47,932 bases of DNA, from the NCBI RefSeq assembly GCF_014202645.1, contig NZ_JACHHG010000017.1, positions 1 to 47,932 on the forward strand, written 5' to 3'. Under the pieces are notes generated by a model. The model saw nothing but the letters and a program-made list of their open reading frames with translations, was not told where the DNA came from and searched no databases. Source of the DNA: Deinobacterium chartae. Lineage in GTDB: Bacteria > Deinococcota > Deinococci > Deinococcales > Deinococcaceae. Each line of letters starts with the position of its first letter. The stretch's first letter is position 1. Below, one piece after another: positions 24,279-32,840 of the stretch. The translations under genes were made by a program, and so were the position numbers.

Positions 24279-25574
24279 TTAAAAAACCCGGTCCAGAACC
24301 AACGGCGGCGCCTTTACCGCTTCTTCACCGACCTTAAGGGCCCGTGCAAGCATCATCTCGGCCGTCTCCAGCCCGCGTCCTTCGCGGTGGTAGACGCGGG
24401 CCAGCACGTCGCCCGTTTGCACGCGCTCCCCGACTTTCTTCAGCACCTCCACGCCCACACCGTGGTCGATGGGCTCGCCCTTGCGCTCGCGCCCGCCGCC
24501 CAGGGCCAGCACCGCGCGGCCCACCTCGAGGGCATCGAGCTCCACCAGGTAACCCCCGTGCGACGCCCGCACCTCGAGACGGCCCTCGGCCACGTTGAAC
24601 TTCGAGACGTCGTCCACGTAGCCGGGGTCGCCGCCCTGCGCCGCCACGAAATCGCGGAACTTGGCGAGCGCCGCTCCCGAGCGGATGACCTCGAGAGGCC
24701 GCGCGCGCGCCTCGTCTTCGGAAAAGCCGTAGGCCAGCAGCGCCTCGCGGGCGAGTTCCAGGCACAGCTCCAGCAGATCCTGCGGGCCCTCGCCGCGCAG
24801 GGTCGCCAGCGCCTCGATCACCTCGAGGCTGTTGCCGGCCATGTGGCCCAGCGGGGTGTCCATGTCGGTCAGCAGGGCGCGCACGTTACGGCCCGAGTGC
24901 TGTCCGATCTCGACCATCGCACGCGCCAGGCGGCGGCCCGACTCGAGGTCTTTCATAAAGGCCCCGGCCCCCACCTTGACGTCCAGCACGATGGTGTGAG
25001 CGCCCGAGGCCAGCTTCTTGGACATGATCGAGGAGGCGATCAGGGGAATCGAGTCCACCGTGGCGGTCACGTCGCGCAGCGCGTACAGCAGACCGTCGGC
25101 CGGGGCAAGGTTCTTGCTCTGCCCCACCAGCGCCAGCCCGATCTCGCGCGCCTGACGCAAGAAAGCCGTGTCGTCCAGCTCCGGGCTCCAGCCCGGGATG
25201 CTCTCGAGCTTGTCGATGGTGCCGCCCGTGTGCGCCAGCCCCCGGCCGCTCATCTTGGCAACGGTGAGGCCCAGCGCGGCCAGCATAGGGGTCAGGACCA
25301 GGCTGGTCTTGTCGCCCACTCCGCCGGTCGAGTGCTTGTCCACGGTGCGCTCGAGGCTGGACAGATCGAGCAGGTCACCGCTCTCGGCCATCGCCTGGGT
25401 CAAGGCGGCGGTTTCCCGGGCGGTCATGCCGCGCAGGTACACCGCCATCAGCCACGCCGCGATCTGGTAGTCGGGAATCTCGCCCGCCGTGTAGCCCGAA
25501 ACCAGGAAGCGGATCTCCCCGGCGCTGTGTTCCAGACCGTCGCGCTTCTTCTCGATCAGGTCCGGGACGCGCAT
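24279..25574 (-). CDS. pyrimidine-nucleoside (thymidine) phosphorylase
   Basis: The 431-residue enzyme has the family signature [20 protein letters not shown], the phosphate-binding [13 protein letters not shown] and the C-terminal domain with [16 protein letters not shown]. It splits uridine, deoxyuridine or thymidine with phosphate to base and sugar-1-phosphate. The alternative names DeoA and Pdp cannot be told apart from sequence alone. ATG 25574 overlaps the era stop (TGATG), so it is translated with era; GTG 25577 is a possible alternate start. The length matches the family. Confidence 0.95.
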   Translation of the reverse strand: MRVPDLIEKKRDGLEHSAGEIRFLVSGYTAGEIPDYQIAAWLMAVYLRGMTARETAALTQAMAESGDLLDLSSLERTVDKHSTGGVGDKTSLVLTPMLAALGLTVAKMSGRGLAHTGGTIDKLESIPGWSPELDDTAFLRQAREIGLALVGQSKNLAPADGLLYALRDVTATVDSIPLIASSIMSKKLASGAHTIVLDVKVGAGAFMKDLESGRRLARAMVEIGQHSGRNVRALLTDMDTPLGHMAGNSLEVIEALATLRGEGPQDLLELCLELAREALLAYGFSEDEARARPLEVIRSGAALAKFRDFVAAQGGDPGYVDDVSKFNVAEGRLEVRASHGGYLVELDALEVGRAVLALGGGRERKGEPIDHGVGVEVLKKVGERVQTGDVLARVYHREGRGLETAEMMLARALKVGEEAVKAPPLVLDRVF

Positions 25575-26473
25575 CACTCGTACCCCAGTTCGCGCAGGGC
25601 CTCGGGGTCACGGCGCCACTCGGGCATCACGACCACGTTCAGCTCGAGGTACACGCGCTGGTTGAGGAACACCTCGAGCTGTTTGCGGGCCGCCTGACCG
25701 ATCTCCTTGAGCTTGGCGCCGCCCTTACCGATCACGATGGCCTTGTGGCCGCCCTTTTCCACCACCACGTCCACGTGAATGCGCTGCAGGCCGTCCTCGC
25801 GCTCGGTCCACTCGGTGGTGCGGGTTGCCACCGCGTAGGGCAGCTCCTGGTTGAGGCGCTTCATGGCCTCCTCGCGCACGATCTCGGCTGCCCAGTTCTC
25901 GCGCGGCTGGTCGCTGGCCGAACCGGTCGGGAAGAAGAACGGGTTCTCGGGCAGGGCCGCCAAGATCGCCGCGCGCAGCTGTTCGACCTTGCGGGCGTCG
26001 TTCTGGGCGCTCAGGGCGCGCACGTCCACGTCCTCGCGCCCCTCGAGCAGGCTCTGGTACAGCCGCAGCGCCTCGTCCGGGTACTTGGCGGCGTCCACCT
26101 TGTTGCCCACCACAAACAGCGGCTTGGGCAGGTCGCGGATCTGGCGCGCGACCAGACGGTCCTCGTCGCCGGGCGGCAGGCGCAGGTCCACCACCCACAC
26201 GATCACGTCCACGTCGGCCAGGGCGTTCTCGACCTCCTGGTTCATGTAGCGGCCCAGGGCGTCTTCGGGCTTGTGCAGGCCCGGGGTATCCACGAACACC
26301 GCCTGGGCGTTCTCGAAAGCGTAAATGCCGCGCACCCCGCGGCGGGTCGTCTGGGGCCGATGGGTGATCGGAGCGATCTTGACACCCAGCATGTTGTTCA
26401 GCAGCGTTGACTTGCCCACGTTGGGCTTGCCGACGATGGCCACGAATCCGGAATGGGTCTTCTCGCCTTCCAT
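25574..26473 (-). CDS. era: GTPase Era, ribosome assembly factor
   Basis: The 299-residue protein carries the G1 motif [10 protein letters not shown]2 region with TTRRG, G3 DTPG, G4 NKVD and G5 SA, then a C-terminal KH domain ([20 protein letters not shown]). Era binds 16S rRNA and takes part in maturation of the small ribosomal subunit. The start is ATG 26473; the much longer open frame upstream is antisense to dcd. The gene is divergent from dcd and shares an approximately 95-base promoter region. No ribosome binding site lies before the ATG, so the transcript may be leaderless. Confidence 0.97.
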   Translation of the reverse strand: MEGEKTHSGFVAIVGKPNVGKSTLLNNMLGVKIAPITHRPQTTRRGVRGIYAFENAQAVFVDTPGLHKPEDALGRYMNQEVENALADVDVIVWVVDLRLPPGDEDRLVARQIRDLPKPLFVVGNKVDAAKYPDEALRLYQSLLEGREDVDVRALSAQNDARKVEQLRAAILAALPENPFFFPTGSASDQPRENWAAEIVREEAMKRLNQELPYAVATRTTEWTEREDGLQRIHVDVVVEKGGHKAIVIGKGGAKLKEIGQAARKQLEVFLNQRVYLELNVVVMPEWRRDPEALRELGYE

Positions 26474-26556
26474 TATTTCATTGTGGCACAGCGAACCCGC
26501 CCGGTTCGTGCTCCGCAGGATAAGCGCACCCGGGAACCAAAGGCGGCCCGACCCGG

Positions 26557-26562
26557 TAAAAT
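26557..26562 (+). promoter_or_regulatory. -10 box of leaderless dcd
   Basis: TAAAAT ends seven bases before ATG 26570. It overlaps an earlier in-frame ATG (26561), ruling that start out. Confidence 0.65.
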
Positions 26563-26569
26563 GGCGTTC

Positions 26570-27133
26570 ATGAGCATTAAACCGGACTGGTGGATTCGTC
26601 AAAAGGCCCTCGAGGAGGGCATGATCGAGCCGTTCACGGACCGCCAGGTCCGGCGGACCGAGGCGGGAGGCATCATCTCCTTCGGTCTGTCGAGCTTTGG
26701 TTACGACCTGCGCGCCGCTCCCGAGTGGCGGATTTTCGTGAACGCCTTCAATACGGTGGTGGACCCCAAGCACTTCGATACCCGCAGCCTGGTGGAGGTC
26801 GAGGGTGACGAGTGCATCATCCCGCCGAACTCGTTCGCATTGACCCGCTCGACCGAGTACCTGCGCATCCCGGACAACGTGATGGTGGTGGCCCTGGGCA
26901 AGAGTTCGTACGCCCGCTGCGGCATCGTGGCGAACGTCACTCCCCTCGAGCCGGGCTGGGAGGGGCATGTGACCCTGGAGCTGTCGAACACCACGCCGCT
27001 GCCGGCCAAGGTGTACGCCAACGAGGGCATCGTGCAACTGCTGTTCTTCGAGGGTGACCGCCCCGAGGTGACCTACCGCGACCGCGCGGGCAAGTACCAG
27101 GGGCAGACCGGCGTCACGCTGCCGCGCCTGTAA
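26570..27133 (+). CDS. dcd: dCTP deaminase
   Basis: The 187-residue protein has the family's opening (PDWWIRQ), [12 protein letters not shown], and the active-site stretch [29 protein letters not shown] with the catalytic glutamate. It converts dCTP to dUTP, or to dUMP in bifunctional forms, feeding thymidylate synthesis. A clean leaderless -10 box fixes the start. A strong terminator follows. It sits opposite era and near the phosphorylase, a grouping of pyrimidine genes by position, though in separate transcripts. Confidence 0.96.
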   Translation: MSIKPDWWIRQKALEEGMIEPFTDRQVRRTEAGGIISFGLSSFGYDLRAAPEWRIFVNAFNTVVDPKHFDTRSLVEVEGDECIIPPNSFALTRSTEYLRIPDNVMVVALGKSSYARCGIVANVTPLEPGWEGHVTLELSNTTPLPAKVYANEGIVQLLFFEGDRPEVTYRDRAGKYQGQTGVTLPRL

Positions 27134-27150
27134 CGTCGCGTTTCACGGCA

Positions 27151-27184
27151 AAGAGCGGGGCCCGCAGAGGCCCCGCTCTTCTTT
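27151..27184 (+). terminator. rho-independent terminator after dcd
   Basis: AAGAGCGGGGCC (27151-27162) pairs with GGCCCCGCTCTT (27169-27180), followed by CTTT. Confidence 0.85.
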
Positions 27185-27218
27185 GGGGGAGCGGACGGTC
27201 CGCCCCCGAAGGGTGATT

Positions 27219-27329
27219 TCAGTCGCGCATCAGGCGCAGTTCGCCGAACTGGAAGTTGCGTTCACGCAGGGCACGGTAACCGAAGAAAGCCGCGACAGCA
27301 AGCAGGATAAAGAACATGAACCGCTTCAT
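27219..27329 (-). CDS. 36-residue single-pass membrane peptide
   Basis: This small ORF begins MKRFMFFILLAVAAFFGYRA: two positive residues, a hydrophobic stretch of about 16 residues, then a charged tail ending in RLMRD. That is the layout of a one-pass membrane microprotein with the tail in the cytoplasm. TATACT (with a TG extension) ends eight bases before the ATG, so it is expressed as a leaderless transcript. Codon use matches coding sequence here. I know no homolog, and it stands alone between dcd and a truncated ABC gene. Confidence 0.65.
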   Translation of the reverse strand: MKRFMFFILLAVAAFFGYRALRERNFQFGELRLMRD

Positions 27330-27337
27330 ACGCGCGG

Positions 27338-27343
27338 AGTATA
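27338..27343 (-). promoter_or_regulatory. -10 box of the 36-residue membrane peptide
   Basis: Minus strand TGCTATACT, an extended -10, ends eight bases before ATG 27329. Confidence 0.65.
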
Positions 27344-27501
27344 GCACCACCGACAGCCAAGGAGCGCTCCATCAAGTCACCGTGAAGGGCACACGTCAAG
27401 CGACGCTGACCCAGGCTTGGCCCGCTGCCCTTCTTATACTGCGGTAACTGCACCCTGCACCGCGGCAGGAACACCGCAGAGCTGCCTCGAGGAGGAACGT
27501 G

Positions 27502-28074
27502 ATGAACCGGGTGCACACCGGCTTCTGGCCGGTGCAAACCGCCTGGCGTGCACGGGTAGGAGCGGTGTTTCAGGATTTCGGTCACTACGCGCTGAGCGTG
27601 CGCGAGAACGTCGCCCTGGGCGACTTGAGTGCACTGGCGGACCCGGCACGCCTGGAGGGCGCGCTGCGGGCGGCGGACTTCAACACCTCCGCGCTGCCGC
27701 AGGGCCCCGATACCCTGCTGGGCAAGGCTTTTGGGGGAACCGAGCTGTCGGGCGGGCAGTGGCAGAAGCTGGCCATCGCCCGCGCGTTTTTGCGGCGAGC
27801 GGACCTGCTCGTACTGGATGAACCGACCGCGGCACTCGATCCGCGCAGCGAACACGCGCTGTACCGGCACTTTGCGCGGCTCGCCACAGGCCGGACGACC
27901 CTGCTGATCACCCACCGCCTGGCCAGCGTACAGATGGCCGACCGCATTCTGGTGCTGCGCGGGGGCTGCCTGGCGGAGCAGGGCAGCCATACGGAACTGT
28001 TGCAACTCGGCGGTGAGTACGCGCAGCTTTACCGCCTGCAGGCAGAGCAGTATGCGCAGGGCGACCCGGAGTGA
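27502..28074 (+). pseudogene. truncated ABC exporter ATPase lacking the membrane domain and Walker A
   Basis: About 190 residues match the last part of an ABC exporter ATPase: the Q-loop (VGAVFQDFGHYALSVREN), signature LSGGQWQK, Walker B LLVLDEPT and switch histidine LLITHR. The membrane domain and the Walker A lysine are missing, so it cannot bind ATP normally alone. A new start at ATG 27502 has GGAGG six bases upstream, and about 20 unrelated residues join it to the domain. It is either a decayed gene or a re-expressed fragment. TATACT (27435-27440) is a possible promoter. Confidence 0.7.
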
Positions 28075-28085
28075 TCCGGACTCTC

Positions 28086-28295
28086 TTACTCTTCCTCGGG
28101 CAGGTCGCTGACGCTGTGAATGCGGTCCAGCAGGGCGTACCGGTCCATCACGACCCGCTCTCCCTCGCTGAGCCCCTCGAGGTAAGCGCCCTGATGGTCG
28201 TGCAGGCGGTCGGCGGCGGCCAGCGCTGCGGCCACCGATTCAAAGTTGTCGCTGCGGCGTTGCTGTTCGAGCCAGTAGTGCAAGGTGGTAGCCAT
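28086..28295 (-). CDS. 69-residue protein of unknown function
   Basis: The small acidic, helical protein (MATTLHYWLEQQ...) has no membrane segment or cysteine. TAGACT ends five bases before the ATG, so it is probably leaderless. Codon use is coding-like. Context gives no clue: it converges with the truncated ABC gene and follows the YraN gene after 150 bases. Confidence 0.65.
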   Translation of the reverse strand: MATTLHYWLEQQRRSDNFESVAAALAAADRLHDHQGAYLEGLSEGERVVMDRYALLDRIHSVSDLPEEE

Positions 28296-28300
28296 GCCTC

Positions 28301-28306
28301 AGTCTA
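28301..28306 (-). promoter_or_regulatory. -10 box of leaderless 69-residue gene
   Basis: Minus strand TAGACT, five bases before ATG 28295. Confidence 0.55.
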
Positions 28307-28359
28307 GACCCGGTCCAGCACGGCGAACGATGGTGGTTCACCCAAGTGGTACACCACCC

Positions 28360-28380
28360 GCTGGTGTTTGAAACACCAGC
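28360..28380. repeat. 10-bp perfect inverted repeat around one central base
   Basis: GCTGGTGTTT and AAACACCAGC flank a single G. The neighbouring 28330-28358 also holds GGTGGT and ACCACC arms, so the 60-base stretch is dense in GGTG/CACC dyads. It lies 55 bases upstream of the 69-residue gene's -10 box and may be an operator or transcript end. Confidence 0.45.
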
Positions 28381-28446
28381 ACCACAAGCTTGCAGCTCAA
28401 GCAGCCCGAGACCCCCGCCTCCCGGCCGCCACGCCACTCCCACCGC

Positions 28447-28779
28447 CTAAAACGCCCCCTCGAGGTGCAGCAGCGTGCCCCGGTCCGCATCGCCGTCGAT
28501 GGCGATCACGTCGAAACGGCAGGGCAGGTCGTCGCGGCCCAGGTAAGCGAGAGCCGCACGGCGCAGCAGGGCAACCTTGCGCGGCGTGACCGTCTCGAGG
28601 GCCGAGCCGTAGCGCCGCCCGCCGCGCTGCCGGACCTCGGTAAACACCGTTTCGCCGCCGGGCGCGCGGGTGATCAGGTCGATCTCGCCGCCCGGAATGC
28701 GGTAGTTGCGGGCCAGCAGGGTGTGTCCCAGGCCGAGCAGGTGCGCCAGCGCCCGCTGCTCGGCCCGTTCGCCCCTCAT
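28447..28779 (-). CDS. YraN-family (UPF0102) nuclease-fold protein
   Basis: The 110-residue protein has the UPF0102 pattern: an early [12 protein letters not shown] helix, GEIDLI, and VFTEVRQR, the places of the Asp and Glu-X-Lys-like residues of the restriction-endonuclease fold; the lysine position reads R here. Function of the family is unsettled. ATG 28779 overlaps the HAD stop as ATGA; the longer frame upstream is inside the HAD gene. It is third in a three-gene operon after the dsRBD and HAD genes. Confidence 0.85.
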   Translation of the reverse strand: MRGERAEQRALAHLLGLGHTLLARNYRIPGGEIDLITRAPGGETVFTEVRQRGGRRYGSALETVTPRKVALLRRAALAYLGRDDLPCRFDVIAIDGDADRGTLLHLEGAF

Positions 28780-29438
28780 GCTTCTTGCGCCTGCAGCAGT
28801 TCCAGCCACGCCGCGAAGTGCGGAACGGCCCAGCGCGCCCCGGCAGCCAGCAGCGCGTCGGCGGTCTGGGTGGTGGTCAGCGCGCACACCGCGCAGCCCG
28901 CTGACGCGGCACTCCGCACGCCGCTGAGGGCGTCCTCGTGCGCCAGGCAGTCGGCGGGCCGCAGGCCCAGCAGCTCGGCACCGCGCAGGTAAGGCTCCGG
29001 GTGCGGCTTGCCCTGGCGCACGTCCGAGCCCAGCACCCGCAGGTCGAAGCGCTGCGACAGGCCCAGTTCCTCGAGGCCGAAGCGCACGTTCACGTCGTCG
29101 GCCGAGGTGACCAGCGCGTACGGAATGCCCTGCTCCTCGAGGAAGTCCAGGTAGCGGCTGAGGCCCAGCACCTCGCGCAGGGTGCCGCGGGCAAGGTCCC
29201 GGTAACGGCCCTCCTTGAACTCGTGCAGCTCACGGGCTTCCTCCTCGGTCGGCACCCGGCCGCTGAGGCGCGCCATGATCTCGGGGTTGCGCCCGCCGTC
29301 CACCTTGGTGTCCAGGTCCACCTCGCTCAACTCGAGGTTCATCAGGACGCGGGCCGCCTCGCGCCAGGCCTGACGGTGAAAGGCGTTGTTCTCGAGCAGC
29401 ACGCCGTCCATGTCAAACAGCACGCCCTTATAGCGCAT
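28776..29438 (-). CDS. HAD-superfamily hydrolase, beta-phosphoglucomutase-like
   Basis: The 220-residue protein carries HAD motif I FDMDGVL, motif II LVTSA, a conserved Lys in [10 protein letters not shown] (motif III) and the acidic pair in LAHEDALSG (motif IV), with a helical cap in residues 20-90. It fits the phosphatase/phosphoglucomutase branch; the substrate is unknown. AGGAG precedes the ATG, and the gene starts within the last 11 bases of the dsRBD gene, so the two are coupled. It overlaps the YraN gene by four bases. Confidence 0.88.
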   Translation of the reverse strand: MRYKGVLFDMDGVLLENNAFHRQAWREAARVLMNLELSEVDLDTKVDGGRNPEIMARLSGRVPTEEEARELHEFKEGRYRDLARGTLREVLGLSRYLDFLEEQGIPYALVTSADDVNVRFGLEELGLSQRFDLRVLGSDVRQGKPHPEPYLRGAELLGLRPADCLAHEDALSGVRSAASAGCAVCALTTTQTADALLAAGARWAVPHFAAWLELLQAQEA

Positions 29439-29934
29439 CCGCTTCTCCTTCCTGCGCCGCGGCCTCGGCCAACACTTCGCCGGTCGCGCCCAGGTCCTCG
29501 AGCAGGCCCTTGTACAGGTCCACGGTCAGGCGCCGCACCATGTCCACCGCGTCCGGACCGCGACGCCCCGCATCCACCCGGGCGTTGGCCACACTGAGGG
29601 CCTGGGCCAGCACGCCCGCGTAGATCGGCCAGCTCTCGAGGTCCCGGGTGCGCGCGCCCCCCTGGGCAGGTGCGCGCTGGGCTCCTTCGGCCTCTTTCTT
29701 TTCGGGCGGCAGGCCGTAGGCCTCGTACATCACCTCGAGGGCCAACAGCGCGGCGGTACGCTCGGAATCGCGCTTGCTGTGGCCCTGACCGGTGGCCTTG
29801 ACCTCGTCGCCGATCAGGACGTCGGTGATAAACAGCGGTTCGTGTTCGGGTCCGGTTCCCCGGGTTTCGAACTTGGGGGGACGCAGGTGGTGGCTGCGGC
29901 AGAATTCGATCAGGTCGCCCTTGGGATTTTTCAC
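29428..29934 (-). CDS. stand-alone double-stranded-RNA-binding domain protein
   Basis: The first 75 residues form a ds[13 protein letters not shown] (helix 1), a strand pair with [14 protein letters not shown], and [22 protein letters not shown] (loop lysine and helix 2, the RNA-contacting part). The remaining 90 residues are helical with no RNase III catalytic motif. In bacteria this domain is almost always joined to RNase III, so a free copy is unusual. It may bind double-stranded or structured RNA (inference). The start is GTG 29934 with AAGGA five bases upstream. It begins an operon with HAD and YraN-family genes. Confidence 0.8.
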   Translation of the reverse strand: MKNPKGDLIEFCRSHHLRPPKFETRGTGPEHEPLFITDVLIGDEVKATGQGHSKRDSERTAALLALEVMYEAYGLPPEKKEAEGAQRAPAQGGARTRDLESWPIYAGVLAQALSVANARVDAGRRGPDAVDMVRRLTVDLYKGLLEDLGATGEVLAEAAAQEGEADAL

Positions 29935-30091
29935 GGTGTTCCTTGCAGCGCGGCTTCCGGTCAGGGATCCAAGAAGCGCATGGATTGTGGGGGATTCAGG
30001 GGGCCCTGGAGGCCGGTCCTGGCGACACTATATCGCAGCCCAAATCCGGGCGCTTCCCGCCGCACGCTGCCCTGAGGGCAGGCTCACGTGA

Positions 30092-30190
30092 TACACTCGC
30101 CTTTCGGAACAGTTCAAATCCCCTGATGGGGAAACTGACCACACCGGCCCGCGTCGCAGGCAATGCGAATTTCCGCGTGGGCCGCAAGGG
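30092..30190 (+). promoter_or_regulatory. promoter and structured leader of the uracil permease gene
   Basis: TGATACACT (30089-30097) is an extended -10. The leader from about 30104 forms two hairpins: one from CAGTT (30110-30114) with AACTG (30133-30137), capped by TCCCC/GGGGA, and one from GGCCC (30146-30150) with GGGCC (30179-30183) enclosing CGCA/TGCG. The second ends three bases before the AAGGG ribosome binding site (30186-30190). This suits control of translation. It does not match the PyrR-binding or purine riboswitch sequences I know. Confidence 0.5.
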
Positions 30191-30197
30191 ATGAATG

Positions 30198-31445
30198 ATG
30201 TTGACGCCCTCCCGTAAACTTGTCCTGGGCCTTCAGCACACCATCGCCATGTTCGGTGCCACCGTGCTGGTACCGCTGCTGACGGGCCTCGACCCCAGCG
30301 TGGCGCTGTTCGGTGCAGGCCTGGCCACCCTGATCTTTCACGCACTCACCGGTTTTGGTGTTCCCATCTTTTTGGGATCGTCGTTCGCCTTTATCGCCCC
30401 GATCATCTCGGTCATGAAGCTGGGCGGTCCGGCGGCGGTCGGCGGCGGCCTGGTGGCCGCCGGTGCCATGTACCTGCTGTTCAGTGCCCTGGTGCGCCTG
30501 CTGGGCACCGCGCGCATCTTGCGGGTGTTTCCCCCGATCGTGACCGGCCCGGTGATCATCGTGATCGGCCTGACGCTGGCCCCCACCGCCGTTCAGAGCG
30601 CGCAGTCGGCGGGCACGCCCGGCCTGCTGCTCGCCGGAGCGACGCTGCTGGCCGCCGTGGTCGCCTCGGTGTTCGCCCGGGGCCTTTTCAAGATGATTCC
30701 GATCCTGATCGGCGTGCTGGTCGGCTACGCTCTGGCCCTGGCCACCGGCCAGGTCGCCCCCGAGCGCCTCGAGGCCATCGCGCAGGCGGCCTGGATCGGG
30801 CTGCCGAACTTTCATGCGCCGCGCTTTGACTGGACCGCCATCTTGATCATCGCGCCGGTCGCCGTCGTCACCTTTATCGAGCACATCGGCGACGTGGTGG
30901 TCAACGGCCGGGTGGTCGGCAAGAACTTCCTCGAGAAGCCCGGCCTGTCGCGCACCCTGTTCGCCGACGGCATCGCCAACATGGCCTCGGCCACGCTGGG
31001 CGGCCCCGCCGCAACCACCTACGCCGAGAACACCGGCGTGCTGGCGGTCACCCGCGTGTACGACCCGGCGATCATCCGCATCGCGGCCGGCTTTGCCCTG
31101 GTGTTCGGCCTGTGCCCCAAGCTGGCCGCCGTGTTTCAGAGCCTGCCCTCCCCGGTGCTGGGCGGCGTGTCCATCCTGCTGTTCGGCATGATCGCCTCGG
31201 TGGGGATCCGCACCCTCGCCGAGGCCCGCATCGACTTCGCCCACAGCCGCAACCTGATCGTGGTCAGCCTGATCCTGGTGCTGGGTCTGGGTGGAGCCAA
31301 GTTCGTCATCCCGCTGGGCAGCGGCTCGCTCGAGGTGGCCCACATGGCCCTGGCGGCCCTGGTGGGCATCGTGGCCAACCTGCTGTTGCCCGAGCGGCTC
31401 AACCAGACCGAGGCGGATCCGCACGGCAAGCCCGAACAGGGTTAG
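30198..31445 (+). CDS. uraA: uracil permease, NCS2 (nucleobase:cation symporter-2) family
   Basis: The 415-residue membrane protein begins with [18 protein letters not shown], the NCS2 QH motif, and contains FIEHIGDV and [14 protein letters not shown], the uracil-site pattern of UraA/PyrP. It imports uracil with protons across the inner membrane. About 12 to 14 hydrophobic segments are evident. AAGGG at 30186-30190 gives a seven-base spacer to ATG 30198; ATG 30195 is a close alternative. A structured leader precedes it and a strong terminator follows, so it is monocistronic. Confidence 0.92.
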   Translation: MLTPSRKLVLGLQHTIAMFGATVLVPLLTGLDPSVALFGAGLATLIFHALTGFGVPIFLGSSFAFIAPIISVMKLGGPAAVGGGLVAAGAMYLLFSALVRLLGTARILRVFPPIVTGPVIIVIGLTLAPTAVQSAQSAGTPGLLLAGATLLAAVVASVFARGLFKMIPILIGVLVGYALALATGQVAPERLEAIAQAAWIGLPNFHAPRFDWTAILIIAPVAVVTFIEHIGDVVVNGRVVGKNFLEKPGLSRTLFADGIANMASATLGGPAATTYAENTGVLAVTRVYDPAIIRIAAGFALVFGLCPKLAAVFQSLPSPVLGGVSILLFGMIASVGIRTLAEARIDFAHSRNLIVVSLILVLGLGGAKFVIPLGSGSLEVAHMALAALVGIVANLLLPERLNQTEADPHGKPEQG

Positions 31446-31458
31446 GCGGTCTTCCTCG

Positions 31459-31494
31459 AGGTCGGGCGGGGTGCAGCCACCCCGCCCGACCTTT
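31459..31494 (+). terminator. rho-independent terminator after uracil permease
   Basis: AGGTCGGGCGGGGTG (31459-31473) pairs perfectly with CACCCCGCCCGACCT (31478-31492), followed by TT. Confidence 0.85.
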
Positions 31495-31540
31495 AGGGGC
31501 GTCTGAGCCAACTCACCGCTGCGGCCGTCATCCTGAACGC

Positions 31541-32005
31541 ATGCATACCGTGCTCGCCGCAGCCCTGGCCGGACTGGCCGCCACCGCCCCCATGACCGTC
31601 TGGATGCTGGGAGCGCAGCGCCTGCTGCCCGCCCGCGAACGCTACCCGCTGCCGCCCGAGCGCATCACCGAGCACGCCGCCGAGGCGGTGGGCCTCGAGG
31701 CGGTCGCGCACCGCCCACCGGTGCGCCGGGCCGCATCGCTGATCAACCACTTCGCCTACGGCGCGCTGGCGGGCGCCCTGTACGCCCCGCTCTCGAGGCT
31801 GCCCGGCCCAGCGTTGCTGAGGGGCTTGGGTTACGGCACGGTGGTGTGGAGCGCGAGCTATCTGGGGCTACTGCCCACCCTGGGCCTGCTGAGCCCCGCG
31901 ACCCGGCACCCTCCGCGCCGCAACGCGCTGATGATCGTGGCCCATTTCGTGTGGGGCTCGGCGCTGGCCCTGCTCACCGAACGCTGGTCCAGCGCCCGCC
32001 GCTGA
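31541..32005 (+). CDS. small multi-pass membrane protein of unknown function
   Basis: The 154-residue product has four candidate hydrophobic segments, the first close to the N-terminus (VLAAALAGLAATAPMTVWML). It contains short glycine-alanine rich helices and a basic C-terminus. This resembles DUF1440/DUF6789-type inner-membrane proteins, but no motif makes that firm. ATG 31541 has no clear ribosome binding site; the frame upstream is antisense-like. It converges with the ABC-2 permease gene, ten bases away. Confidence 0.65.
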   Translation: MHTVLAAALAGLAATAPMTVWMLGAQRLLPARERYPLPPERITEHAAEAVGLEAVAHRPPVRRAASLINHFAYGALAGALYAPLSRLPGPALLRGLGYGTVVWSASYLGLLPTLGLLSPATRHPPRRNALMIVAHFVWGSALALLTERWSSARR

Positions 32006-32015
32006 AAAGCGGGGC

Positions 32016-32840
32016 CTAAAGGTCCTTCCTGCGGAACAGCAGCAGCGCTCCGGTGACCATCAAGGCGGTGTACCCCAACAGCACCAGCAGCGAGGTCGCC
32101 ACCGTTTCGGGGCGGGCAGCGTAGGCGTCGAGGTGCGTGGTGAGCAGCACCTGTCCCAGCACCGGGAAGACCACCAGCAGGCGCATCACGCCCAGGGTTG
32201 CGATGGTGGCCAGCGCTGCGGCGGCGGTGTTCAGGTACGTGACCGCGAACAGCAGGGCCAGCGCCGCGATCGGCATCAGCGACATCGCCGCGATCAGGTA
32301 AGCGCGTCCGATTTCGGCGAGGGCCGCTGCCGGGGCGATCAGGCCCACACCGGTAAAACCGCCCGGCCCCAGGCCGGTGCCGCCCGCGAAACCGCCCAGC
32401 CCGAAGCGCGCCCCGGCCAACAGGCTGGCCAGCAGCAGCACCAGCAGCAGCGCGAACGGGTAACTGAGGGCCACCACCAGCTTGGCGGTCAGGACCCGGT
32501 TGCGGCTCACCGGGCGCAGCAGCAGCGGAGCCAGGGTGCCCGCACCGACCTCGGCCCCGATCAGTTCGGCAGCCGTCACGCTCACCAGCAGCGGCAAGAT
32601 GAACTCCATGACCGTGAGCAGGCTCAGGGTGGGCATCTGGTAACCGCTGACCAGCACCAGGTTGTACACCTGCTGCAAGGCAGGCGCGAAGCTCCACACC
32701 CAGGGCAGCAGCAGCAGGACCACGACGGCGAGTTTGACCGAGCGGAAGTCGATCAGCTTGCGGTACTCGAGGGCAATCAGGCTCAGCAGGCCGCCGCCCC
32801 GGGCGCGGGCCGGAGCCGGAGTCGAGGTGGAGGTGGTCAT
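32016..32840 (-). CDS. ABC-2 type transporter permease
   Basis: The 274-residue protein has six hydrophobic segments (about residues 38-58, 77-97, 125-150, 170-195, 205-230 and 248-268), with a conserved EFILPLLVSVTAAELIGAEVGAG stretch typical of the ABC-2/NatB group. It forms the membrane part of an exporter with the ATPase encoded just upstream; its ATG overlaps the ATPase stop by one base (TGATG). The substrate is unknown; such pairs export drugs, ions or envelope components. Confidence 0.88.
   Translation of the reverse strand: MTTSTSTPAPARARGGGLLSLIALEYRKLIDFRSVKLAVVVLLLLPWVWSFAPALQQVYNLVLVSGYQMPTLSLLTVMEFILPLLVSVTAAELIGAEVGAGTLAPLLLRPVSRNRVLTAKLVVALSYPFALLLVLLLASLLAGARFGLGGFAGGTGLGPGGFTGVGLIAPAAALAEIGRAYLIAAMSLMPIAALALLFAVTYLNTAAAALATIATLGVMRLLVVFPVLGQVLLTTHLDAYAARPETVATSLLVLLGYTALMVTGALLLFRRKDL

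Noticed and set aside
30114-31511. 465-residue ORF antisense to the uracil permease
   Set aside because: No domain, rich in Gln/His/Asp as antisense frames are; the permease is unambiguous.
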